Assembly: GCF_030408035.1 (NCBI RefSeq)
Contig: NZ_JASDCF010000002.1
Location: 186,001 to 250,000 of the forward strand
Reading direction: 5' to 3'
DNA length: 64,000 nt
Source of the DNA: Psychrobacter sp. APC 3426
Lineage (GTDB): Bacteria; Pseudomonadota; Gammaproteobacteria; Pseudomonadales; Moraxellaceae
Part shown: one piece after another, positions 30,521 to 40,438 of the stretch
Position numbering within the stretch: the stretch's first letter is position 1
Layout: each line of letters begins with the position of its first letter
Made by a program: the position numbers and the translations under genes
The notes under the pieces: model-generated
Told to the model about the DNA's origin: nothing
The model's database searches: none
What the model saw: the letters and a program-made list of their open reading frames with translations, nothing else

Positions 30521-32962
30521 TCAAGCAAAAGCAGGAAGGGCATCCACGTTATTTTTTGCTTTATTACTAGCTTTATCACTTGCTTTGCTGCTTGCGTGAA
30601 CTCGTTGTAAGACGACAGTCGTCGATTTATAAGCTGGTATATGGGAGTCTGGCGCATGAGTATCTAAATCAAATAAATCATTACACTCAGGGTAGTAAGT
30701 TGCGACGGCGTTGGATGCGATATCCATCTTAGTCAATACTAACGGTCCTAAGGTACGTGGTTTATCTTTGCTGTCTGTATTATTTGAGCTATTTGGGCTG
30801 GCTTGACGCGATACCACAACATGGTCACCTGCTTGCCAACCTAAACGGCTCATCTCATCTGGATGCATAAATAGCACATCACGGCGATTGGTTTGGCGAT
30901 AGCGATCTTCAAACCCAAAAATCATAGTATTGAATTGGTCATGGCTACGGACACTGGTCAATTGCCAAACTTTCTGATCGTCCTTTTGAGCATTGCCCTG
31001 ATCATCGTCCTGATCATCATCAATACTGTTGGTTGCTCTCGCATCGTCTGTAAAGGTTGAGCTTGTCTCTGCCATTTGTGCTGCGACATAAGTAATTGGA
31101 TATTGTGGTACTTCAAATTGTGCCTTGCCACTGTCTGTATTCCATATGCGATGGCGCGCTGGATGATATAAATGAAAGCCACGCTCAGCCGCGCGAATAC
31201 GCTCGTTAAAGTTCTCAAATCCATCAATCGCTTGGGCGACATAATCACGAATGATATCAAAGTCTTCACTCATTGCTTGCCAAGGAATGAGTGAGTCAGC
31301 TCCAAGCACGTGAGTAGCGATATCTGCCACAATCTGCGCTTCCGACTTTAACGTATCGCTAACAGGCTTAAGGTTGCCCTGAGTAGGGACAATCTGACAC
31401 ATAGAGTCTTCGATAGTGGCAAACTGCTCACCTTTAGCAGTAATTATACGTTCAGTACGACCTAAGCAAGGTAAGATGAGGTTGTTTGCGCCCGGATACA
31501 GCATGGTCTCATTCAGCTTAGTTCCTACAAAAATATTGAGCTGAGTCGTGGTCAAGGCTTGTTGAATGGCACTGCTATCAGGCGCGGCAACAGCATAATT
31601 ACCGCCCATACTCATAAAGACTTTGAGTTTGCCGGCGATTAATGCTTTGGCGCCCGCCACCACATCCAAACCGTCTTCTTGCGGCATTGGACGCTCAAAA
31701 ACGCGCTCCAGGCTATCAAGCAAAGCCTGTCCGGGACGTTCATGAATGCCCATGGTGCGATCGCCCTGCACGTTAGAATGTCCACGCACTGGGGAGGCGC
31801 CTGCACCATCGATACCAATCATACCCATGAGTAGTAGCAAGTTGGTAATCATTGCCACATTGTCATCACCTTGCACATGCTGGGTGATGCCCATACCCCA
31901 CGTGCAAATCGTCGCAGGACTATTAGCAACCAGCTTTGCGATATTGATAATCTCTGTTTGAGCGATACCGCAACCAAGCTCAATATCTGCCCATGACTGC
32001 TCTGTCAGCCACTGTTTTAATGGCTCAAAACCTGACGTATGCGTCGCAATAAAGTCGTTATTAATTTTATCGTTCTCAATCAGCCATTTTGCAATACCAG
32101 TCAACAGCGCAGTATCACCACCGATTTGAATTTGAATGACATCGTCGACCATATCATCACTTTGACCTGCCGCCATATGCGTGGGCTTTTGCGGATTTCT
32201 AAATTTACTCAAGCCTTGTTCACGCATGGGATTTATTGAGATGATTCGACAGCCTTGCTCATGAGCATGAGCGAGCATTTCAAGCATGCGTGGGTGGTTA
32301 GTCGCAGGATTTTGCCCAAACATTAATATGAGTTTGGCTTGCTCAAAATCTTCTAACATCACCGTCGCTTTGCCAACGCCCAGCTGTTTGCCGAGCATCA
32401 CTGAGGTTGGCTCGTGACACATGTTTGAGCAATCTGGTAAATTATTGGTACCAAAACAGCGCACAAACAGTTGATACATAAAGGCTGGCTCGTTGGTCAC
32501 ACGGCCTGAAGTATAAAATAGCGCCTCGTCTGGCGAATCAAGCTGTGCTAACTGCTCAGCGATACGCTTGTAAGCAGCTTCCCAAGAAATCGGTACATAG
32601 CGGTCTTGGGTGGCATCATAATATACGGGCTCTGATAAGCGCCCACTATGTTCAAGCTCGTAGCCAGACCATCCTTGTAGCTCTGTTACCGTATACCGTG
32701 CAAAGAATTGTGCATCTGCCTTTTTTGACATGGTCTCACTAGCGATGACTTTAATGCCGTTTTCGCAGACATCAATCATCTTATGTGATTTATGATCTGG
32801 CCAAGCGCAGCCTGGACAATCGAATCCGCCTTTAGGCTGGTTGCTTTTTAGCACACTTAAACTACCACGCAAAAAGGTCTGATAATCCATCAGTTTACGA
32901 GTAGAGGATATCAGCGCAGGCCAACCGGCAGCAGGGTGAGAATAAACAGGAATTTTGCGCAT
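30521..32962 (-). CDS. Molybdopterin oxidoreductase, FdhF/YdeP type
   Basis: About 813 residues; the ATG at 32962 is chosen because GAGG precedes it by six bases, four codons into the longest frame. The N-terminus has a GFDCPGCAWPD motif that could bind an iron-sulfur cluster. The molybdopterin domains follow: YTSGRVTNEPAF, the active-site region DCSNMCHEPTSVML, GQNPATNHPRML, IVGI-type segments, and a C-terminal dinucleotide-binding domain (WQLTSVRSHDQFNTMIFG, cut here). YdeP-like proteins are cytoplasmic and related to formate dehydrogenase H. The substrate is not settled; next-door fdhD supports formate-dehydrogenase-like maturation. Confidence 0.88.
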   Translation of the reverse strand: MRKIPVYSHPAAGWPALISSTRKLMDYQTFLRGSLSVLKSNQPKGGFDCPGCAWPDHKSHKMIDVCENGIKVIASETMSKKADAQFFARYTVTELQGWSGYELEHSGRLSEPVYYDATQDRYVPISWEAAYKRIAEQLAQLDSPDEALFYTSGRVTNEPAFMYQLFVRCFGTNNLPDCSNMCHEPTSVMLGKQLGVGKATVMLEDFEQAKLILMFGQNPATNHPRMLEMLAHAHEQGCRIISINPMREQGLSKFRNPQKPTHMAAGQSDDMVDDVIQIQIGGDTALLTGIAKWLIENDKINNDFIATHTSGFEPLKQWLTEQSWADIELGCGIAQTEIINIAKLVANSPATICTWGMGITQHVQGDDNVAMITNLLLLMGMIGIDGAGASPVRGHSNVQGDRTMGIHERPGQALLDSLERVFERPMPQEDGLDVVAGAKALIAGKLKVFMSMGGNYAVAAPDSSAIQQALTTTQLNIFVGTKLNETMLYPGANNLILPCLGRTERIITAKGEQFATIEDSMCQIVPTQGNLKPVSDTLKSEAQIVADIATHVLGADSLIPWQAMSEDFDIIRDYVAQAIDGFENFNERIRAAERGFHLYHPARHRIWNTDSGKAQFEVPQYPITYVAAQMAETSSTFTDDARATNSIDDDQDDDQGNAQKDDQKVWQLTSVRSHDQFNTMIFGFEDRYRQTNRRDVLFMHPDEMSRLGWQAGDHVVVSRQASPNSSNNTDSKDKPRTLGPLVLTKMDIASNAVATYYPECNDLFDLDTHAPDSHIPAYKSTTVVLQRVHASSKASDKASNKAKNNVDALPAFA

Positions 32963-33059
32963 AACAGACCTCATTGGTAAATGGCAGCAAATAAGCTTTA
33001 TATAACAACTATATAATGACTAGCAAAAAGTTTGTAGGAGCATTAACTATAGATAACAA

Positions 33060-33096
33060 AAAACCTTCAAGAAAAAAGTGTTTTCTTGAAGGTTGC
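33060..33096 (-). terminator. Strong terminator downstream of tsdA
   Basis: Perfect 14-base stem (33062-33075 with 33081-33094), loop of five, with a T run on the minus strand. It ends the tsdA transcript before the fdhF-like gene. Confidence 0.85.
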
Positions 33097-33157
33097 TCAT
33101 GTGCTTATTCATTACTAAAAACTAATGAAAAAGTGATATCTACTTTCTTAATAAAAA

Positions 33158-34084
33158 TCAGTAGCGCGCATCTTTGGGTTTTTTACCACTTGGCCAATCA
33201 TTCACTTTTCCAGCGAAGTCAGGACGCGGTTGATGAGTAAAGAAATGTGCTACATCGACCGCATCTTGATCACTTAACACGTTTCCGTGACCCCACAGCC
33301 CTTTGGTTTGAATTCCCATCGGCATGTTATATTTTACAAAAGCTGCCGCCTTGTAAGTACGTGCCATACCAGCGCCAATGTTGAAGGACTCATCACCCCA
33401 TAGTGGCGGGGAGACAATATCGCCGCGACTGTCTTTGATACCTTCGCCATTATCACCATGACAAGTCGCGCATTGAACTTTATAAATTTGTTCGCCGCGT
33501 ACAGGATCTGGTATCAATGATTCATCCACTTTACCAGCGTTATGAATATCGACTTTTTGCTCTTTAGGCGTGTTTTGTGACAGCCATTTCATGTAGGCCA
33601 CCATTGCAAGCATCTCAGGTGATTCGCGATCCAACGGTTTGCCATTCATTGAGCGCTGGAAACAACCATTGATACGTGCCTCCAAATCGACTTCTTTTCC
33701 AGAACGGGGCATGACACGAGGATAGGTGTTGTAGCTGTTGATGTATGGATCGCCGAGCGGCACTTTACCTTGCGAGATGTGGCAACTATTGCAATTCATT
33801 TGCGCGCCCACGTGCTCTGGTAGTAAGCGCTTGGTTTCATTCAATAAGCGTTTACCATAAAAAATCTCATCAGCGTTTGGTTCATCTAAGATAGAGGTAT
33901 CTTGCGGCAGTATATAAGTGCCAATGTCTTCGTTGGCATCATCCGCTGTGACCATGTTAAATTCAGGCGCGTTGCGTGCGGCAGGTTCAGGGCTTGAACA
34001 ACCGCTGATAGCTCCTATACTAATGACAGCTATGCTAATGGCATAAAAAGCAACAGTCGGCAATTTTAATAGTGAGTGGTTCAT
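33158..34084 (-). CDS. tsdA: Diheme cytochrome, thiosulfate dehydrogenase TsdA-like
   Basis: A 308-residue exported lipoprotein-type protein (lipobox ISGC). It has two c-type heme sites, MNCNSCHISQG and VQCATCHGDNG. Between them is EARINGCFQRSMNGK, the conserved segment whose cysteine is the unusual axial ligand of the active-site heme in TsdA. TsdA joins two thiosulfates to tetrathionate (or the reverse). The stop of the upstream cytochrome gene touches this start (34084 shared), so the two are coupled: the triheme cytochrome is the likely electron partner. Confidence 0.88.
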   Translation of the reverse strand: MNHSLLKLPTVAFYAISIAVISIGAISGCSSPEPAARNAPEFNMVTADDANEDIGTYILPQDTSILDEPNADEIFYGKRLLNETKRLLPEHVGAQMNCNSCHISQGKVPLGDPYINSYNTYPRVMPRSGKEVDLEARINGCFQRSMNGKPLDRESPEMLAMVAYMKWLSQNTPKEQKVDIHNAGKVDESLIPDPVRGEQIYKVQCATCHGDNGEGIKDSRGDIVSPPLWGDESFNIGAGMARTYKAAAFVKYNMPMGIQTKGLWGHGNVLSDQDAVDVAHFFTHQPRPDFAGKVNDWPSGKKPKDARY

Positions 34085-35475
34085 TAGTTTGCTCCTTTAG
34101 CTGTCGCATCAACGGTTAGGTCTGGGGCGATGTCGGTACTGGTTTTTGGCTTTTTGGCAAGGAAAGCGCGCATTTTTACCACATCATCGACGTCGATTTC
34201 AGGCGCTTGATTGGTCCAGCTATTACGGACATAGTTGACCACTTCAGCCACATCCGCATCACTTAAGTTGGTGAATTCAGGCATGGTAAAGGCCATACGG
34301 TCATGAGGGGTCTCAGGCATCCGGCCACCGCTTAGCGTAATCTGCAATACTGAGTCTGCATTTTTAGAATACACCGCGCTATTACCATCAAGTGCTGGGA
34401 AGATACGCGCGATACCTTTACCATCAGCACGGTGACAAACTTGGCAATACTCTGCGTACAATATCGCGCCGCGTGAGTCATAGTCGCCATCTAGCAGTTT
34501 TTGCGTGGTGATGTCTTGTTTCTCTGGGAGTATCTCTTCTTTATTTGGAGCAGGGCTCAAGGTTTTTAGATACGATGACATGGCATTGATATCGTAGTCA
34601 GTCATGTATTGGGTGCTGTGCTCGACCACTTCGGCCATGGCACCAAAGGCAGCGGTGGTATCGGTACGACCTGTTTTGAAGAAGTCGTTTAATTCTGCCA
34701 CTGTCCAGGTGCCAAGTCCGCGATGCTCGCCGCGTATGCTTTTAGCACGCCAGCCATCGATGACTGCGCCGCTTAAATATTCAGCAGAATCTGCATTGCT
34801 TAAAGCGACTTCTTGAAAGCCAATACCGCGTCCAGTATGACAAGAGCCGCAATGACCAGGGCCTTCGATTAAGTACTGACCACGCGTTAAGAGGGCATCG
34901 TCAGTCTCAGGGACAAAATCGCGCTTGCGATCGAATAAAACTTGCCAGTATGCCAATGGCCAACGCCAGTTAGCCACGGGAGGTAGCTCGCTTTTTAAGT
35001 TGGCTTGTTTGACTGCTTTGACGTCTGACATAAAGAAGGCGTACATAGCAGCCAAATCTTCATCTGGCATCAGCTGGTAAGATGGGTAGGGCATAGCAGG
35101 GTATAAGGCTTTGTTGTCACTGCGTACCCCATGTTTGACCGCATTTTTGAAATCATCAAAGCTATAATTGCCGATACCAGTTTCTTTGTCAGGGGTAATG
35201 TTGGTGGAGTAAATAGCGCCAAGTGGCGTCAGCATAGGCAAGCCGCCAGCATAAGTTTCACCGTCTAAAGTAGTATGGCAAGCGACACAGTCTGCGGTAC
35301 GTGCGACGTATTTGCCTTGCTTGATTAGGGCAGGGTCAGTGATATCCACATTAATATCACTGGTACTGGTGCGCATGTTTGGCAGTATTTGCCCAATGAT
35401 AAAGGAGATTACCAACCCAATGATGGCTGCTATTATTATAATCAGTGGCCACTTTTTCATAAGCCCATTTTTCAC
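34084..35475 (-). CDS. Membrane-anchored triheme cytochrome c
   Basis: The frame runs from 35490, but the Shine-Dalgarno GGAGG lies inside its first codons, so the GTG at 35475 (8 bases after it) is the probable start; the product is about 463 residues. One N-terminal membrane anchor (WPLIIIIAAIIGLVISFIIG) is followed by three heme motifs, CVACH, CGSCH and CQVCH, in the layout of alcohol-dehydrogenase-type triheme cytochrome subunits. With tsdA it can carry electrons from thiosulfate oxidation to the respiratory chain. The first gene of a two-gene operon. Confidence 0.85.
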   Translation of the reverse strand: MKNGLMKKWPLIIIIAAIIGLVISFIIGQILPNMRTSTSDINVDITDPALIKQGKYVARTADCVACHTTLDGETYAGGLPMLTPLGAIYSTNITPDKETGIGNYSFDDFKNAVKHGVRSDNKALYPAMPYPSYQLMPDEDLAAMYAFFMSDVKAVKQANLKSELPPVANWRWPLAYWQVLFDRKRDFVPETDDALLTRGQYLIEGPGHCGSCHTGRGIGFQEVALSNADSAEYLSGAVIDGWRAKSIRGEHRGLGTWTVAELNDFFKTGRTDTTAAFGAMAEVVEHSTQYMTDYDINAMSSYLKTLSPAPNKEEILPEKQDITTQKLLDGDYDSRGAILYAEYCQVCHRADGKGIARIFPALDGNSAVYSKNADSVLQITLSGGRMPETPHDRMAFTMPEFTNLSDADVAEVVNYVRNSWTNQAPEIDVDDVVKMRAFLAKKPKTSTDIAPDLTVDATAKGAN

Positions 35476-35711
35476 AAGCATACCCTCCATAAGATACCTG
35501 TGCCAAGCTTACGAATTATCATCAATACGCTGTCGATTATCCGAATCATCGGTGTTTGACAGCGTGACCGTAAGCTTAACGAATTAAAAGTTACACTACT
35601 ACTATCTAGTATAGAGCAGGGCGTTACCTTGCGATATTGTGGAAAACCACATTAAAAATAAGGTTTTCGTTTATAATGCCTATTTACAAAGTTAAATGGA
35701 ACGCTAGGTTT

Positions 35712-37850
35712 ATGCATAGCAGGTCTAAAAGCTGGGCAGCCCTTCATGTTTTTCTATTTATCGTTGCGGCATTATTTAGTTGGGGAGCGTTGTCTAAGGC
35801 AAATGCAGAAACCTACTACTTGGGTGTATTGGCACCGCAAGGTGAGATGGCCGCGCAAAATCGGTGGCAGCCGTGGCTCGATGAAATCAATCACCAGCTG
35901 TCAGATGACACAGTGATATTGGTACCATTGGTACTGGAAAATTGGCAACAACAAATACAAGCAAAGCAATTTGCACTGGTACTTGGCCCACAAGTTCAGT
36001 TTATAAAAATGAATACCACAAAGTGGCGCTGGCTGGCCACCTTGCAAGCAGGTACGACACAGTCTGAATTAAGCGCTTCTGTGACAGATAATACTCAAGG
36101 GCTTGGTTATAAGAATCTAAGTACTCAACCCTTTGATGGGCAAAAACATGAAAATCAGCCTTCTGCAACGGTTGTTTTAGCCAAAGAATTTAATAGATTA
36201 TATGAGAGCGATTCACTAAGTGAACCGAGCGCGATGGAAGAGGTCGCTAGTGCGTTATGGGTCGCTGCTGACAGTGACATTCATCGTTTGCCAGACTTAC
36301 AGCAACGTCGCATTGCTGCAGTTGATAGTGATGCCTTTGGTGGCTATCTACTAGGCGCGCATTTATTACAGCAGAATGGTCTAATGTCCAATCACTATCA
36401 AATGCAGTTTGTCGGTTATCCGATTGAGCAGACGTTGCATGCTCTATCTAAAGGGCAGGTAGATGCTGCAATAGCACCACTTTGTCTAATGGAAGAAATG
36501 GCACGGCAAGGCAAAATAAATGCCAAACAGTATCGCCTGATTCATCCAGTCGCGATAGCGTCGAACTGTCAGTCTTCAACCGTTATCTATCCAAATTGGA
36601 CGTTAGCAGCGACAGAACAAGCACCTGCGACATTAATACGTCAAATCAATCAAACTCTATTTAGCGTAAAAGAGGAGACAAGCAATCCAAAGCCACGTTG
36701 GTTGCCACCAGAGTCTAGTATGGACGCTGAGCGTATCTTATATGACATGAATCAGCATCCCGCGCAAAAGCAATTGGGCGCGCATTTAGTAGACTGGATA
36801 AAGTCTCACCGATTGTGGGTGGGCATGCTGGTGTTTGTTATCATAATATCGACCATTAACTATGGGTGGATGAGTTGGCTGGCATGGCATCGACAGCAAA
36901 AGATAGTGAAACAAAACAGTCTTATACGAAACTACGACCAGCAACTGCGTCAATCAGAGCGGTTTGCTGTCATTGGCGAAATGAGTGGCTCAATCGCTCA
37001 TGAAATCAATCAGCCTTTGGCAACCATTCAGAATTATGCGCAAGGACTATTGATACGTAGCCAACAAGAAAATTTGTCTAAAAAGGCTGTCGATATCGCC
37101 CCAAACGCTCCAAGCGAAAAGAGTGCCACGGATAATGCAGCCACAGAAAATGCCTTGCAGCAAATCGTTAATGAGACAGAGCGAGTCGCCGCTGTAGTGA
37201 CAAACATACGAAGTTGGGCAGGAAAGTCGCAAGCCGATGAAGTCAAAGTCGATATCGCAGTCACCTATAAGCAATGTATTTTACTATTGGGTGAAAAGGC
37301 GACAGGCATTCATTTTTGGCTAGCAAGTGACTATCAATACTTAACCTTACCGAACTTGCTCCTCGACCAGTTAATGATGAACGGTTTGCTCAATGCCACA
37401 CAGCAAGGTGCGACCAATATCATGCTACGCTGTCAGGCAGTGGAGGAAAATGGTCAGCAGTACTTAGCATTACATGTGAGCGATGATGCAGGCGGCTTTG
37501 ACCAAGCACAGTTGATGGAGCGCAAGTCACAGACAAAGGCATCCCATCAACAGGGGACTCAATCTACCAAAGTAAATGGCTTAGGGTTAGGGCTGATGAT
37601 ATGTCAGCGTTTATGTCAATCAGTTGGCGGTATGATGCAGCTACATAACATCGATGCGCAGCGTGAAATTGACGACATATGTGACATGCAGAAAAGTCCT
37701 CAGCGGCGTTTTAAGGGTAGCTTGAGTGGTAAAATTCAAAACAGCAAAAGTCCATTGATGCAGATTCATGCTAACTATCAGTTATTAAATATAGTGGGAG
37801 CGCAAGTATCGTTTTATTTGCCATTACACGTAACAAATACGGATGAATAA
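35712..37850 (+). CDS. TtrS-like sensor histidine kinase
   Basis: Start ATG 35712 gives a signal-anchor sequence (MHSRSKSWAALHVFLF...) and about 712 residues. Periplasmic part: a PhnD/TtrS-type binding domain (YLGVLAPQGEMAAQNRWQPW near residue 35, cut here) with WAAADSDIHRL and VDAAIAPLC. A membrane segment follows (LWVGMLVFVIIISTINYGW, about 378-400), then HisKA with the phospho-His in GSIAHEINQPLATI, and the ATP domain (N box MMNGLLNATQQ, DDAGGF, GLGLGL). A charged insert sits before the last strand. TtrS senses tetrathionate. It is divergent from tsdA and coupled to a response regulator. Confidence 0.85.
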   Translation: MHSRSKSWAALHVFLFIVAALFSWGALSKANAETYYLGVLAPQGEMAAQNRWQPWLDEINHQLSDDTVILVPLVLENWQQQIQAKQFALVLGPQVQFIKMNTTKWRWLATLQAGTTQSELSASVTDNTQGLGYKNLSTQPFDGQKHENQPSATVVLAKEFNRLYESDSLSEPSAMEEVASALWVAADSDIHRLPDLQQRRIAAVDSDAFGGYLLGAHLLQQNGLMSNHYQMQFVGYPIEQTLHALSKGQVDAAIAPLCLMEEMARQGKINAKQYRLIHPVAIASNCQSSTVIYPNWTLAATEQAPATLIRQINQTLFSVKEETSNPKPRWLPPESSMDAERILYDMNQHPAQKQLGAHLVDWIKSHRLWVGMLVFVIIISTINYGWMSWLAWHRQQKIVKQNSLIRNYDQQLRQSERFAVIGEMSGSIAHEINQPLATIQNYAQGLLIRSQQENLSKKAVDIAPNAPSEKSATDNAATENALQQIVNETERVAAVVTNIRSWAGKSQADEVKVDIAVTYKQCILLLGEKATGIHFWLASDYQYLTLPNLLLDQLMMNGLLNATQQGATNIMLRCQAVEENGQQYLALHVSDDAGGFDQAQLMERKSQTKASHQQGTQSTKVNGLGLGLMICQRLCQSVGGMMQLHNIDAQREIDDICDMQKSPQRRFKGSLSGKIQNSKSPLMQIHANYQLLNIVGAQVSFYLPLHVTNTDE

Positions 37851-37868
37851 TCCCAATAAATATTAAAA

Positions 37869-38549
37869 ATGAGTGTAGCCATAAGGTCGTATATGATTCC
37901 TAATCGAATACCAAACGAGCATGCTAAGCGCTGTAACCATTTGGCGGACAGTCGCGTTAAGCAATTAATTATTCATATTATTGACGATGAAGAAAGCGTG
38001 CGTACTTCATGTGATTTTTTGATTAGCAGCTTAGGATTAGCTACCCAAGTATGGTCAAGTGCTATGGTGTTTTTGCAGCAGGTAAATATTTATAAGCCAG
38101 CAGTGATTATTAGCGATTTGATGATGCCTGAAATGAGCGGTCAGGCGCTACAAGCACATCTTAATAAATATGATAGTCCTATTGCTCTTATTGCGTTGAC
38201 TGGTAATGGCGAGATCGCTGATGCCGTGAACATGCTCAAACAAGGCGCTGCTGACTATCTAGAAAAACCTATCAACAGCCACCGCTTACAAGAAGCAATA
38301 GCACAGGCTCAAGCATTAACGATTAAGCGTGCTAAGCTCTATGACATCCGTCATTTATATATGCAGCTGACTGATAAAGAAAAGCTGGTAGCCAATGAGC
38401 TCTTGCAAGGCAATATCAATAAAGTTATCGCCGATCATCTGGATATATCAGTCCGAACGGTAGAAGTACATCGCTCACAAGTCATGAAAAAAATGCAATC
38501 ACAGCATGTTAGTGAATTGATTCAAAAGCTGGTTATGCTGGAGTCTTAA
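37869..38549 (+). CDS. TtrR/FixJ-type response regulator
   Basis: A 226-residue protein 18 bases after the sensor gene. Receiver domain: IIDDEESVR (acidic pocket), ISDLMMPEMSG with the phospho-accepting aspartate, the T in LTGN and the K in EKPI. The DNA-binding domain is LuxR-type (LTDKEKLVANELLQGNINKVIADHLDISVRTVEVH, cut here). About 40 residues precede the receiver, longer than usual, and a later start is possible. It probably controls the divergent cytochrome-tsdA operon. Confidence 0.87.
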   Translation: MSVAIRSYMIPNRIPNEHAKRCNHLADSRVKQLIIHIIDDEESVRTSCDFLISSLGLATQVWSSAMVFLQQVNIYKPAVIISDLMMPEMSGQALQAHLNKYDSPIALIALTGNGEIADAVNMLKQGAADYLEKPINSHRLQEAIAQAQALTIKRAKLYDIRHLYMQLTDKEKLVANELLQGNINKVIADHLDISVRTVEVHRSQVMKKMQSQHVSELIQKLVMLES

Positions 38550-38610
38550 CTGTTTAACCTTAATGCTTAAGTATGATAAAAGCGAATAGTTACTTGTGTT
38601 AACTGATAAA

Positions 38611-38646
38611 AAAAAACGCCTGTTATTAAACAGGCGTTTTTATTTC
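38611..38646. terminator. Bidirectional terminator
   Basis: Twelve-base stem aaaacgcctgtt/aacaggcgtttt (38613-38624 with 38629-38640) with A and T tails on the two sides, between convergent genes. Confidence 0.88.
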
Positions 38647-38674
38647 GTAGACCAAAACTACTTGGTTAAATGAC

Positions 38675-39469
38675 TCAGCTTAAAATTAAGCTATCATCTT
38701 CAACCTTTTCACCGCGTGTTTGCTCAAACATATCGAGCAAGTCGTGTACGGTCATCCCTTTACGGATATCACCAGCGACATCTAGTACGACTTGACCTTG
38801 ATGTAGCATCACGGTGCGAGTGCCATGCGCCAATGCTTGTTGCATGGAGTGGGTGACCATCATGGTGGTGAGTTTGTTTTCAGTGACGATTTTATCTGTC
38901 AGCTCTAAAACAAAAGCCGCAGTCTTAGGGTCAAGGGCAGCAGTATGCTCATCAAGCAATAAGATTTTAGACGGCTGTAATGATGCCATTAGCAGGCTGA
39001 CGGCTTGACGTTGACCACCAGAGAGCAGGCCCATACGGTCAGTTAGGCGATTTTCTAAGCCCAATTTCAATACGGATAGCTTTTCGCGAAACAATTCACG
39101 GTTGTTTGCATTGAGGGCCATCTTTAAACTGCGCTTGCCGCCACGTTTATAGGCGAGCGCCATGTTCTCTTCGATAGTCAAGGCTTCACAAGTACCTGCC
39201 ATTGGGTCTTGGAATACCCGAGCAACCCAGTGTGCACGCTGATGTGCAGACTTTTTGGTGACGTCGATACCGTTCAATAGGATTGAGCCACTATCGACAC
39301 GAGTCGTACCGCTGACCGCGTTCAAAAACGTTGATTTACCTGCGCCGTTGGTACCAATTACAGTGACAAACTCACCGTCAGCGATATTTAAGTCAATACC
39401 ACGTAAGGCAGGGTTTTCGATAGGGGTGCCTGGATTAAAGGTCAACCGTAAATCTTTGGCTTGCATCAT
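38675..39469 (-). CDS. ABC importer ATP-binding protein
   Basis: A 264-residue ATPase with Walker A GTNGAGKS (about 35-42), Q-loop ARVFQDP, signature LLSGGQRQA, Walker B ILLLDEHTAALD and switch histidine VTHSM. It pairs with the permease and lipoproteins just upstream on the same strand, in the arrangement of importers with PF04392-type binding proteins, some of which take up aromatic amino acids. Confidence 0.87.
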   Translation of the reverse strand: MMQAKDLRLTFNPGTPIENPALRGIDLNIADGEFVTVIGTNGAGKSTFLNAVSGTTRVDSGSILLNGIDVTKKSAHQRAHWVARVFQDPMAGTCEALTIEENMALAYKRGGKRSLKMALNANNRELFREKLSVLKLGLENRLTDRMGLLSGGQRQAVSLLMASLQPSKILLLDEHTAALDPKTAAFVLELTDKIVTENKLTTMMVTHSMQQALAHGTRTVMLHQGQVVLDVAGDIRKGMTVHDLLDMFEQTRGEKVEDDSLILS

Positions 39470-39538
39470 AATCGTTGTTCCTTATCATCTCTTCAAGCTA
39501 AGCGCTTCTTCAAGTTTGTATCGCTATTCTTAGCATCA

Positions 39539-40438
39539 TTAAGCACGAACTCTACGAGATAAAAACTTTGTTTTCGCCTTTGGTAATACCAGAGCGATGA
39601 CCACAAGTAGGGCAGTAATCAAGTTTAAGTCCTGTGGACCAAAGCCAATACTGCGCAGCGTATCACTTGATAGCGCAACCTGAATAAACAGCTTGTAAAG
39701 CACTGCACCTAGGATAACGGCAAAAGTAATCAGCCAAATACGCTTGGCAGGAATAATGGTCTCACCGATGATGACCGCTGCTAAACCAATGACAATGGTA
39801 CCGATACCGATAGAGATGTCTGCGCCACCTTGGGTCTGTACAAACAATGCGCCTGCTAACGCAATAAGACCGTTAGAGATAGCCATGCCAATGACGGTCA
39901 TCCATGAGGTATTGATACCTTGAGCCTGTGCCATACGTAGGTTAGAGCCTGTCGCCCGCATAGAGAGACCAGACTCTGTACTATAAAACCAATCTAAAAA
40001 TAGCTTGGCAAGCAGCACGACCACACCAATGATAAGGCAGCGCATCCAATAACCGTTTTCATCATTGACCAAGGTACTAAATACCGTGGTTTCACCCAAT
40101 AATGGTAGGTTTGGCGCGCCCATAATCCGTAGGTTGACAGAATATAGCGCGACCATCACTAAGATACTGGCGAGCAGCTGCAGGATGCCAAGTTTGACGT
40201 GCAGCCATGCAGTGACAATACCAGCGACTGAGCCTGCTAGCATACCAAAAGCACAGGCCAACCACGGGTTGACTCCAGCGACGATAGAGATGCCAGCGAC
40301 GGCGCCACCTAATGGAAAACTACCATCAGCGGTCAAGTCAGGAAAATCGAGCGTACGAAAAGAAATCAGTACACCAAGTGCTACTAGGCCATAAATCAGA
40401 CCACTTTCAAGCGCACCAAAAAAAGCAATTAAAGACAT
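39539..40438 (-). CDS. ABC importer permease (branched-chain-type)
   Basis: A 299-residue membrane protein with eight or nine hydrophobic segments. It starts MSLIAFFGALESGLIYG, and has the DFPDLTADGSFPLGGAV segment near 30-47 and GLSMRATGSNLRMAQAQGI, the cytoplasmic coupling loop. LivH/RbsC-like permease of a single-permease importer; the ATPase follows by about 70 bases. Confidence 0.87.
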   Translation of the reverse strand: MSLIAFFGALESGLIYGLVALGVLISFRTLDFPDLTADGSFPLGGAVAGISIVAGVNPWLACAFGMLAGSVAGIVTAWLHVKLGILQLLASILVMVALYSVNLRIMGAPNLPLLGETTVFSTLVNDENGYWMRCLIIGVVVLLAKLFLDWFYSTESGLSMRATGSNLRMAQAQGINTSWMTVIGMAISNGLIALAGALFVQTQGGADISIGIGTIVIGLAAVIIGETIIPAKRIWLITFAVILGAVLYKLFIQVALSSDTLRSIGFGPQDLNLITALLVVIALVLPKAKTKFLSRRVRA

